Positions 56,086 to 64,000 of a stretch of 64,000 bases of DNA are shown piece by piece. The stretch's first letter is position 1; every line of letters starts with the position of its first letter. Source of the DNA: Lotus japonicus (Eukaryota; Streptophyta; Magnoliopsida; Fabales; Fabaceae); the NCBI RefSeq assembly GCF_012489685.1, contig NC_080044.1, positions 28,872,369 to 28,936,368 of the forward strand. Reading direction: 5' to 3'. A program made the translations under genes and the position numbers. The notes beneath the pieces were generated by a model that searched no databases, was not told where the DNA came from, and worked only from the letters and a program-made list of their open reading frames with translations.

Positions 56086-57338
56086 TGATAAGCGCATAAT
56101 ATGTGCACTTTACGTGTGTCTTTCTAAGCTTCATTATATATATTTTTGTGCTTAATTTTTATGACTTAGCCATGTTTTGACCATTAGTGTTTATTTGGAT
56201 TATTCATGGAAAAGTGCTTAATTCTACACTTAGTTTCTGTGACTGTTTTGCTAGAACAGATTGAATATGGAGCTAGAAATATCGAAATAAGGCCCATAAT
56301 ATGTCGTTGGAAAGCTAACTCGAAGCCCTACAACTGTCATGTTCATCGAAATTCGAGAACAAGCTTCTAACATGGTCAGAATTGCCTTGCAAAGTTGCTG
56401 TCGCTAATCCTGCGAGTTTGGAACAGTCTGCACTAAAATGATCATATCTTGGGCTACAAAACCCCGAATTAGGATCCGATTGAAGGCCCGCGAAGCTGAC
56501 TTAAAGAGCTACAACTCTCATGTTTACCTCAATTGAAGATTCAGACTTCTTGTGGGACCCGCGAATGCCTGATTGTTTAGCAGCTTACTCCTTTATGTGG
56601 GCCCGATTTTGTGAAGATTTAGAAAAGATTTAGATAACAAAGATTGTTACTTGATGAACAAGTTTATTTATTAGTATAAATAAGTGAGTTTAAGCTTTTG
56701 TTAGACCACCTTACCACCACCTCACCACATCTCACCATCACCTCCTCCACCTTCTCCTAATATCTCTCTCCATCTTTTCTAGTATGAGTTGCTAAACTCC
56801 ATAGTTAGTTTTAGGATTTTTAATATTCTTGTGTTTGCAAACTTGAGGTTTTGTTCTTAATGCAAATTTCTTCTTTATTAATTCTCTTCATCTCTATTTC
56901 TGATCTAGGGTTTGCTTAATTCCGTAGTTTTAGAAATAAGAGTTGATGCATGTTCGCTTAGTTCATGTTAGTTCGTAACTGTTTCTTAATCGCTTAGTTT
57001 AGGAAACTGTGAATTGATTTTCGCTTAGTTAATCAACTCTCACGAATTAGGGAAACAATGAGGAAGAATTAATCTTTTGTAACCAATGAAGGTTTGTTGC
57101 ACTTGAATGTTATAATCCGAGGACTAACACTTTCTCTTATCTGAATTAAATATCTTTTAATTTATGTTTGCTTACTTTTCAATCAAATCAACCAACCCCT
57201 TTTTTATTTGCTTTTGTTTTACTCTAATATCAATTAATAATTTATCGAGTCCTCGTGAGATCGATCCTGGTGTTCAACACCTTGTACTGCATTCAAAGCA
57301 GAATACTTTGACACGCACCCGCGACAGTGCGTTCGTCA
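56086..57338 (+). repeat. 3' LTR of D (1.25 kb)
   Basis: Same ends as the 5' LTR, with 12 extra bases (57317-57328). It is followed by AGCAA and the continuing ORF3 of Sirevirus C. Confidence 0.88.
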
Positions 57339-57343
57339 AGCAA
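57339..57343 (+). other. Target site duplication of D, right copy (AGCAA)
   Basis: Pairs with AGCAT at 51512-51516, one mismatch. Confidence 0.7.
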
Positions 57344-57427
57344 CAAGTAGTGTCATTTGTCCTGGGGAAGAGGAGCATCATTTCTGAGAAGTCGTTTGTA
57401 AGTCTTCTGGGTGAAGAAACAAGCAAT

Positions 57428-58691
57428 TGTAAGATCAAGATTTGGTCATGTGGGACAACTCTATATTTTGATGATAACAAGTATTTATTTGTGGATGAAC
57501 AATTATGATACTCTAACGTTTGTCTTGAGTGTTTTGACAAACAGGTTCTGATTCTGATACCAGAAGATATATTCATCAGAAGATCTGAAGATCAGAAGTT
57601 CTGAAGATCAGAAGATCTGAAGACCAGAAGATCTGAAGATCAGAAGTTCTGAAGATCAGAAGATCTGAGGATCAGAAGTTCTGAAGATCAGAAGATCTGA
57701 TGACCAGAAGATCTGAGGATCAGAAGTTCTGAGGATCAGAAGATCTGAAGACCAGAAGCTCTTAAGGACCAGAAGCTCTGAAGGACCAAAGGCTCTGAAG
57801 GTCCAGAAGCTCTGAAGGTTCAGAAGCAGAAGTTACGAAGGTCAGAAGATCCAAGCTTCCCTCTGACTCTGATCAACAAGCTTCACATGTTCCAACACAA
57901 AGCTTTCCTCCGATCAGAAGTCAATGGTTAAAGGCAAATGTCTCTATCAAGTAGTACAAGAGCAGTGTACTATTCTGACAAGCCTACCTACCAAGGTTCA
58001 GCCACAGCAGGTTCTGGAAGTTCCAGAAATGCCCTCCAACGGTCACATTCTCTCAACAGAAATATCCTTTGCACCTTGGACTATTTAAGGCTGAAGAAGA
58101 GAAGAAAGATTAAGAAGGAGGAGAGATAAACCAAGAGCTGCAATACAAGAAAAGATTCAAGCCTCTACTTTCTTCATCTGTTCTTATTTAGTTTACACTC
58201 AGCTTATTCAGAAGCAACCTTTGTAAACACCAACCTCAAACAGTTGTTTGATTTTCCTTAAGGGACCGGGTAGGTCAGTATCCTTAAGAAGACTAGGATC
58301 TGTGTATCTTAGTGGTGATTCCTTTAGGAGATCAAGGTTGATCGGATCCTAGAGAAGACTAAGAGGGTGAATCTTAGTGATAGCTAAGTCAGTGTATTGT
58401 TAGTCACTTGTAGGTTTCAAGTGCAGTTGTAACAATTATCTGATTAGTGGATTGCCTTCATTCTAAGAAGGAAGAAATCACCTTAACGGGTGGACTGGAT
58501 TAGCTTGAGGGATTTATCAAGTGAACCAGGATAAAATACTTGTATGCTTTTCTCTTCTCTCAATCTTTATCTGCTACACCTTCTATCTCAAAGAAACCGA
58601 AAAGATTTACTTTAAATCTTGAAGGGAAAGTTTTTATATTCAAAACTCTATTCAACCCCCCCCCCCCTTCTAGTCGTTTTTCACACCTTCA
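57428..58691 (+). repeat. F: solo Sirevirus LTR inside ORF3 of C
   Basis: TGTAAGATCAAGATTTGG...TTTTTCACACCTTCA, 1264 bp, flanked on both sides by GCAAT (57423-57427 and 58692-58696). ORF3 reads on across the site. No internal sequence is present, so it is a solo LTR left by LTR-LTR recombination. It has a 15-unit minisatellite at 57583-57826. Confidence 0.93.
57583..57826 (+). repeat. Minisatellite of 15 units in solo LTR F
   Basis: Eleven 16-bp units of the type ATCTGAAGATCAGAAG or TTCTGAAGATCAGAAG, then four 17-bp units of the type CTCTGAAGGACCAGAAG. The unit junctions AGATCT and AGAAGTTCT are palindromic. It sits in the 5' part of the LTR (U3). Confidence 0.93.
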
Positions 58692-58696
58692 GCAAT
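58692..58696 (+). other. Target site duplication of solo LTR F (GCAAT, right copy)
   Basis: Identical to 57423-57427. Confidence 0.93.
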
Positions 58697-60957
58697 GGCT
58701 ACAGATTCCAGTTGCAGGAATCAAAAGTCAAACCAAAAACCAAAGAGGTAGTCAACATGGCTCTTTATTCTACATGGAAGCCAGGGAAAAATGACTGCAA
58801 GACCAAGAATCTTCATCCTGAATTGAGAATCTGACACAAGATTCTGCTCAACTGCATGAATCAAAGGCCAAAGGGGAGCTCTCCAGATTATATCAACTTC
58901 ACTCAAAGGTGTTGCTCTTCTTCATCAAGGAGCACCACAAAGTCTGCCTGCCCTAATTTCTCTTCTCCTATCTGAAGGAGTGCATCAAGAAGTCAAGAAC
59001 CACCGCTTCACCCAAGTCTGCAATCAAATACATACCATTTGGCAGACTGCTTTCTGACTTCTTCATTGAAAGCAAACTGATAAAGGATCTGCGAAAATCC
59101 ACTGAAGACTTGACAACAATTACTGGGGATGTCTTCACTCCTACTTCCATGAAGAGAATGGGCCTGATAGAAACAAAGGCTGAAGTCAAAATTGTTGATG
59201 CAAGACCAAGAAGAAGAACCCATCTGAAGGACTACCCCCTCTGGTCCAAGGCTGATGACCTAGAGGCAATCAGAATTTATCTTGCTGATTTGAGGCTGCA
59301 AGGCTATGAGATTGATGTGGATGAATTTTTCAGGACTCTTCCAGATCCTCCTGACTTTGAATCTCCCAGGAAGAGGAAGACTAAGAGAAAGCAAGTTGAA
59401 GCCTCTGAGGAGAATGATCCCTCTGATGGTGATGACAATGATGATGATGAACCACCGCCTCAGAAGAAGGCCAAGAAGGTCAGGATTTTGACTCAGGTCA
59501 CTCATCTGCAACCAACTTAGGAGCCTGCTAGAACTGCACCTTCTACCAGAGTCACAAGATCTGCAGCTAGAGCTTCAAGTAAGTTTTTTGTTCTTTCAGA
59601 TGATGATTTAAATTTGCTTGATACAATTCATAATCAAACCAATCCTGAACCCACTCCAATCAATCAACCTACGTCTCATCCTTCACCCCCTAGGGCCTCA
59701 TTCTTCCAACATTCCATTGAGGAAGAACCCCTCTGGAAAATTCTCCAAGCAAACAAACCCTCTGCTTCCACCTCACCTATTATACTTCCATACAATCCAG
59801 AAGCCTCTGAACCGCAAGTCATTGAAACACAAGCCTATGATAAAACCACCTCTGAACCACATACACATACTCACTCTGAACGTGAAATTCTCTCTCCTGG
59901 TCCCTCTGTTTCTTTTCCAACCAATGTTCCTTTCTCTACTCCCTCAAATGAATCTGAAGCCAATCGGAAATTCTTTCAAATTGCAAGAGAAATGATTTCA
60001 GAAATTCCGACACATTTCATTACTGTTCCTAGTCCAAACCGCTACCCTGGACCCAGGCCAGAACTTCTGGTTGCTCCGGATTTCCCAATCCAAGCAGTCC
60101 CTTTGGCTTCAATGCCTCCTCCACCTCCTCCTCCTCATTCTCCACTTCCAGAGAATGATGAATCAGTCTCAAATCATTCCCCAAACAAATCCTCAAACCC
60201 TGAGACTTAAACCTCTCATCTAAACCATGAGACCAACATATCTGTACATCAGACTCTGCAGATTGGTTCTCCTTCTGAGGTAGCAAGTAGCAATCACTCT
60301 TCATCACCTGAACCAAACCTCTCCCTTGTTCCCTACACCTACTCTGGACCAACCACCCTCCTTGATTGCATCAACTCATTTAATCATGAAGCATCTTTAA
60401 GGGTTCGTAATGTGCATGGTCGCACTGATCTAAGTGAGCATCCTGACATGGTTGTTGAGGACTGGGATCGTTTGTGTTCTTGGATGGTTGACCAAGTTCC
60501 AGTGATGGTTGGGTATTTTAATGCTGAAAAAGATAAGTGTGTTGAAGCTGCAAAGCAACTCATCAGAAGAAGACAAGCTCTGAATGAACAGCTGATGAGA
60601 GAACAGCTCTATACTTTTATTGAAGAAACCAGAAAGAAGAAAGAACAAGAAGAAGAAGTTGCACGGATTGAGGCAGAACAACGTGAAGCTGCAAGATTGC
60701 AAGCTCTGGAACAAGCAGCAATATTACAAGCTGAAGCTGAGGCACTCGGACATCAAGCACTTAGAATTGTTCCAGTTACTGATGTTGCCTCCACATCTGC
60801 TCAAGTTCCTCACTCTGATCAAGCTACAACATCTGCTCAACCTCAGTCAGATTCAAGGATCGATATCATTGAACAGAGGCTTGATTCTCATGAAGTTCTT
60901 CTTCAGAGTCTGAAAGAAATGTGCACCAAGCTTCTAAGGAGGACACCTAAACCCTAG

Positions 60958-61173
60958 ATTTAGGAACTCTTTTTTTTTTCTTCTGTTTTTATCTATGTTT
61001 ATTTGTTTTCTTCTTGAACTATGTCTCTTTATCTATTTTATGTTTATTCACTTATCGTTTTCATTATGTGTTGCATAAGACTTGTTCATCATAAAATTAT
61101 TTACACTCATACACATTAATCAACAAACAAGCTCTTTTATTAATGAGATAATTGCATACAACGCATTGCTACA
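60958..61173. other. Spacer between convergent ORF3 and antisense ORF of Sirevirus C
   Basis: 216 bp, T-rich, the counterpart of 5636-5836 in B. No gene is seen. Confidence 0.4.
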
Positions 61174-61563
61174 TTAAAAGGGAGGATTTTTCCTCAATTC
61201 TCTACACTGCCTACGCATCGCTGCTTTCTCAAACTCCAGACGATGCTGCCTATGCTCTAAAAGGACTAAGCTCTGGCGCAACTCCTGCCTCTCAGGACCC
61301 TCCGCCACCGTCTCCAGAGCCGCCTCTATTGCTCTGATTTCCACATACAGTTCCAGCTCATTCTGGAAGCAAAACTGCATTTCTTCCATGAATCTGAGGA
61401 AGCGTCTGAGGATGTTGTCCATTTCTGGACTTAGGCTCATGCCTAATAGCCGGTTTGTCAGCGTATAGACGCTCGGTTCCTCTGGATGGCGTACATTGAT
61501 GAAGAGATCTTCATCAAAGGCTTTCTTCCTCAACTGCTAGATGCATGCTATGAAGGATGCCAT
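61174..61563 (-). pseudogene. Antisense ORF of Sirevirus C, 129 codons, one early stop
   Basis: Start ATG at 61563 (MASFIACI), in register with the ATG of the B copy. Codon 9 is TAG and the frame then stays open to 61174. The shared pattern with B is LRKKAF-EDLF-N-RHPE, a Leu/Glu-rich middle with FLRFMEEMQ against FLAFVEEVQ, and a basic end RRQCRELRKNPPF. Length differs by one codon. The middle parts are strongly diverged at DNA level, yet the hydrophobic spacing is kept. A TATA-like box lies at 61618-61625. An ATG downstream of the stop (MRKKAF-like) is not obvious in B, so the C copy is probably inactive. The family is unknown. Confidence 0.6.
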
Positions 61564-61617
61564 TGCAATTCTAAGTTCAAGTGCAAATGAGATGTGAAGA
61601 CTGATATGGTTTCACAG

Positions 61618-61625
61618 CTATTTAT
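61618..61625 (-). promoter_or_regulatory. TATA-like box of the antisense ORF in Sirevirus C
   Basis: The minus strand reads ATAAATAG, 54 bp before the ATG, at nearly the same distance as the TATAAAAA of B. Upstream blocks CCTCGAGAAACTG and GCATTAACTT are shared with B. Confidence 0.4.
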
Positions 61626-62368
61626 CAGCTCAGTTCAGTCTACAGAAGTTAATGCTGAAGCAGTTTCTCGAGGATTATTTATTGGTAACAGAAGTTTACC
61701 TTAACTCCTTGGCCAGTGGTAAACGTTCAACCTCTTCATTTAATCTTTTGCATATGCATTCATGAATTAAATACGTTTTCTTTAAATTTTATTTTCTCCA
61801 TTTTTTTAAACTTAGACATTCTCTAAGAGGGAGTACCCTGTACTTCAAGCTAAGTTTTTCACACCCCATGCTTTTTGCTTATGACAAAAAGGGGGAGTAT
61901 AACCCAGTTTTTGATGTGTAAGCTGTGCTAGTGTGATTTCTTTTTCCTTTTGGAGAATTTAAGAGTTCCATCTTTATGACCATAGATGTGTCACTAGGAA
62001 AATACAAGGAATACATTTTTACTTCCTCTGAAGTGATATTAGTTGACTCTGATATCTTTACTCTGCTCATGACTCTGAATACTTATGCGCTCTGATTATT
62101 TCATCTCATCTGTGTCATATATTCGTACTCTGAACTCTTGTATTATTTAGCTCAAAATCTAGATATTACTAATATTTTCATTAAGTCCTAGATTCAGGGG
62201 GAGCTAAGCTCAGAATTAAGTTGTGACTTGGATTAAGAATGAGCAACATAAACCATTCACCTCAGGATAAGTTTTTCTCTATTCTCTAAACTCTGAGTGA
62301 ATTCAGTTTATTGTTTAAGAATTGTTCATCAAAATACTTGGTTTCGTCATCATCAAAAAGGGAGAGAT
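61626..62368 (+). other. 3' untranslated region of Sirevirus C with four polypurine tracts
   Basis: Tracts at 61823-61835 (CTAAGAGGGAGTA), 61886-61899 (AAAAAGGGGGAGTA), 62193-62206 (TTCAGGGGGAGCT) and 62354-62368 (AAAAAGGGAGAGAT, next to the LTR). The intervals of about 51, 294 and 148 bp match those in B (about 52, 306 and 150). Confidence 0.7.
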
Positions 62369-63576
62369 TGTAAGATCAAGTTCTAATATATTAGTACAAC
62401 TCTATGTTTTGATGATTACAAGTTAACTATTAAGTATGAACAATTATGGTACTCTAACGTTTTTTTCTGAGTGTTCAAATGACAGGCCAAGATTCTGGTT
62501 CTACTTCACATATTTCAGAAGCACAATGTTCAAAGAGTAACCTCTGCAATGCTTGCGCACGTACTATGTTAAATCTGAACAGTAGATCAAGCTTCAGAAG
62601 ATCTGAAGATCATAAAGCTCTGATATGGATTCAGCTCACTAGACGCTCTAAAGGATCAGACGCTCTAAAGGATCAGACGCTCTGAAGGATCAGACGCTCT
62701 GAAGGATCATAAGCTGAGTAGTGAAGATTCTGAAGTCCAAGAGTAAGCTGGCTCTGAAGACCAAGTACTTCTCCTCTGAGTCCAGAAGCAGAAGGTACAA
62801 AGGTCAGAGGATCCAAACTTCCCTCTGACTCTGATCATCAAGCTTCACAAGTTTCAAGATGAAGTGTCACTCAGATCAGAAGTCAACAAGGATAAAGGTC
62901 GTGTCGCTATCCAAAGTACAAAAGCAATTGTACCATTCCTGACGACCCTACCAAACTGATTCAGCCACAGCAGAACCTGGAAATCCCAGATCTGCCCTCC
63001 AACGGTAGCATCTCCATGCAACGTTCAAACCCTAATCCTTGGAGTATATAAAGAGCTTGAAGATTGAAAGATGTCGTCTAAGAAACCTATTCACGCGCAA
63101 GAAATATTTAAAATCTTCTTAGCAATCTTTCTTCAATAGAACTAAGTGTGTTTACTATTAGCTTTCCAAGAAGCATTTATTTGTAAACCCAAAACCTTCA
63201 AACAGTTGTTTGTTTTACCTTTAGGAGATCAAGGTTGATCGGATCCTAGAGAAGACTAAGAGAGTGAATCTTAGTGGTAGCTAAGTCAGTGTATTGTTAG
63301 TCACTTTGCAGGTAGCAAATGCAGTTGTAACAAAACTCTGATTAGTGGATTGCCTTCATTCTAAGAAGGAAGAAATCCCCTTAACGGGTGGACTGGATTA
63401 GCTTGAGGGATTTATCAAGTGAACCAGGATAAAATCATCTGTGTGCTTTCCTTATCTCTTATCTCTGCACTTTTATCTTTGGTGATTGAAGAGATTTATT
63501 TAAATCTCAAGTGGGTTATCTTTTTTGTTATAAAACGTTATTCAAACCCCTCTTTCTATCGTTTTTCATACCTTCA
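62369..63576 (+). repeat. 3' LTR of Sirevirus C (1.2 kb)
   Basis: TGTAAGATCAAGTTC...TTTTTCATACCTTCA. It contains four 17-bp units CGCTCTAAAGGATCAGA (62644-62711) and a TATA-like ATATAAAG near 63046. The right flank GCCCT is not repeated at any visible left end. Confidence 0.88.
62644..62711 (+). repeat. Four 17-bp tandem units in the Sirevirus C LTR
   Basis: CGCTCTAAAGGATCAGA twice, then CGCTCTGAAGGATCAGA and a variant. It is the short counterpart of the F minisatellite. Confidence 0.85.
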
Positions 63577-64000
63577 GCCCTTCCCCAAAAAGGTTGAATT
63601 TCGGCGAGCCTTTAGGGACCATTCCAGCCCAACACGGTCTTGTCGACGGCTCTCTTTCCCGTCCAACAGTTATCTCATCGCCGCTTGGTCCAAACCTGGC
63701 ATCTTCCGCCAACGCCCCTCCTCCATCTGTTCATACTTCCATCCTCTCCTCAGGGTCTGTGAGTCGGGGATTCCCGTATTCTCTAACTTTGACATCAGCT
63801 CAAATGGCACGAATGGATGAAGTTGTTAAGCAGCGTGGTTTGGATAATGTCTCTAGAGGGGTTGTGGCGGGAGTGCTCCACGCGTTCCTCTGCTATAGGC
63901 GCTCCGCCCAGGATGTTGACGAATTACGATCCGAAGTGGCGCGCCTCCGCGCTCTCAATTCTCAACTTGCTGAGGATCGCGAAGTGCTCGCCGCTCAACT
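63577..64000 (+). pseudogene. Element T antisense protein, C-terminal-looking part, runs off the window
   Basis: The frame starting at 63579 is open to the end of the window (about 140 codons). First comes a Pro/Ser-rich linker (SSANAPPPSVHTSILSSGS), then MARMDEVVKQRGLDNVSRG (first Met at 63804) and a coiled coil (DVDELRSEVARLRALNSQLA). This layout, Ser/Pro linker then coiled coil, is usual for the C-terminal part of plant Transposase_28-like proteins, whose N-terminal domain stands at 1012-1647 on the same strand. The middle of the protein is absent between the two. The right piece could also come from another copy. Confidence 0.45.

Larger units (their letters stand above)
51517..57338 (+). 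mobile_element. D: non-autonomous LTR retrotransposon, Athila-type primer site, 5.8 kb
   Basis: LTRs 51517-52757 and 56086-57338, primer site 52761, a single ORF 53380-54612 and three PPT-like tracts. No protease, RT, RNase H or integrase motif is present in 3.3 kb of internal sequence. It must rely on an Athila-like helper. The LTRs differ by roughly a dozen substitutions and one 12-bp indel, so the insertion is fairly recent. Confidence 0.88.
51124..60957 (+). pseudogene. Sirevirus C ORF3 ('env-like'), split by D and F and carrying stops
   Basis: Pieces: 51124-51516, 57339-57427 and 58692-60957. The ATG at 51124 (MANSERADSGER) is followed by PRMVVGLPTGQ, FPLEDLQVLAEWRF and RPEVQAQG, then TGA at 51430. 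The transposon-protein domain continues across the nested insertions (VVSFVLGKRSIISEKSFVSL, then FQLQESKVKPKTKEVVN and NQRPKGSSPDYINF). Stops or shifts occur near 58834, 58910, 59518 and 60208. The later part has basic (RKRKTKRK) and acidic (DGDDNDDDE) clusters, a Pro/Ser-rich middle, a Glu/Ala-rich coiled coil (60610-60750) and the same C-terminal end as B (EQRLDSHE, LLRRTPKP). No membrane segment is seen. Confidence 0.83.
47617..63576 (+). mobile_element. Sirevirus C (plus strand), 5'-truncated, with D and F nested in ORF3
   Basis: Starts inside the gag-pol junction with no 5' LTR or gag, then pol, ORF3 (split twice), antisense ORF, polypurine tracts and 3' LTR 62369-63576. At the left junction H2 and C share only AAG (47614-47616). 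The right flank is the element T frame. Confidence 0.88.

Noticed and set aside
57583..57826. CRISPR-like repeat array
   Set aside because: Units are directly adjacent without spacers, in a plant retrotransposon LTR. It is a minisatellite.
1643..63581. A single large insertion flanked by one target duplication
   Set aside because: The flanking 5-mers AGCGC and GCCCT differ, and the outer LTRs are in opposite orientation.

Overview
The window is a plant nuclear segment, most likely from a papilionoid legume. I infer this from the Sirevirus LTRs rich in AGAAGATCTGAAG-type repeats and from the mix of Sirevirus, Tekay and Athila elements. It consists almost entirely of nested LTR retrotransposons. 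I found no convincing host gene, tRNA, rRNA or CRISPR array. One 100-N assembly gap lies at 12893-12992.

Layout, left to right. (T) 1-1647 and 63577-64000 look like two pieces of an old minus-strand Ty3/gypsy element, probably Tat/Ogre-like. It has a partial LTR (1-530) and an antisense Transposase_28-like reading frame on the + strand. The frame breaks at 1647, and a C-terminal-looking part of a similar protein starts at 63579. The roughly 62 kb between them is the nest. (A) 1648-3224 is the 3' LTR and 3' end of a minus-strand Sirevirus (Ty1/copia). (B) 3225-12892 is a second minus-strand Sirevirus with LTR, polypurine tracts, a + strand antisense ORF, a 949-aa ORF3 ('env-like'), pol and part of gag; the gap cuts it. 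(G0/G1) 12993-37859 is a pol-deleted Tekay-type chromovirus in a tandem LTR arrangement. (G2) 24797-37666 is a nearly complete Tekay-type element inside the 3' LTR of G1, flanked by a perfect 5-bp duplication ACTCG. (E) 37860-38266 is the end of another Sirevirus LTR. (H1/H2) 38267-47616 is a minus-strand Athila-like pair sharing one LTR (44470-45789). (C) 47617-63576 is a plus-strand Sirevirus lacking its 5' end. Its ORF3 is interrupted by D (51517-57338), a non-autonomous element with an Athila-type primer site and an unfamiliar ORF, and by F (57428-58691), a solo Sirevirus LTR with duplication GCAAT. C ends with its own antisense ORF, polypurine tracts and 3' LTR.

How the parts work. Each autonomous family carries gag, protease, integrase, reverse transcriptase and RNase H. 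The order is IN before RT in the Sireviruses and RT-RH-IN in the gypsy elements. All pol frames here are broken. G2 is closest to intact: one small deletion at the start of RNase H breaks an otherwise open gag-pol. D and G1 would need enzymes from relatives.

The most interesting signals are: (1) an antisense ORF of 129-130 codons with a TATA-like box, at the same place in two divergent Sireviruses (B and C), conserved at protein level; (2) an array of five stem-loops in the long R-U5 leader of the G1 LTR; (3) a 221-codon ORF inside the G2 LTR; (4) the unfamiliar ORF of D; and (5) four polypurine tracts with conserved spacing in B and C.
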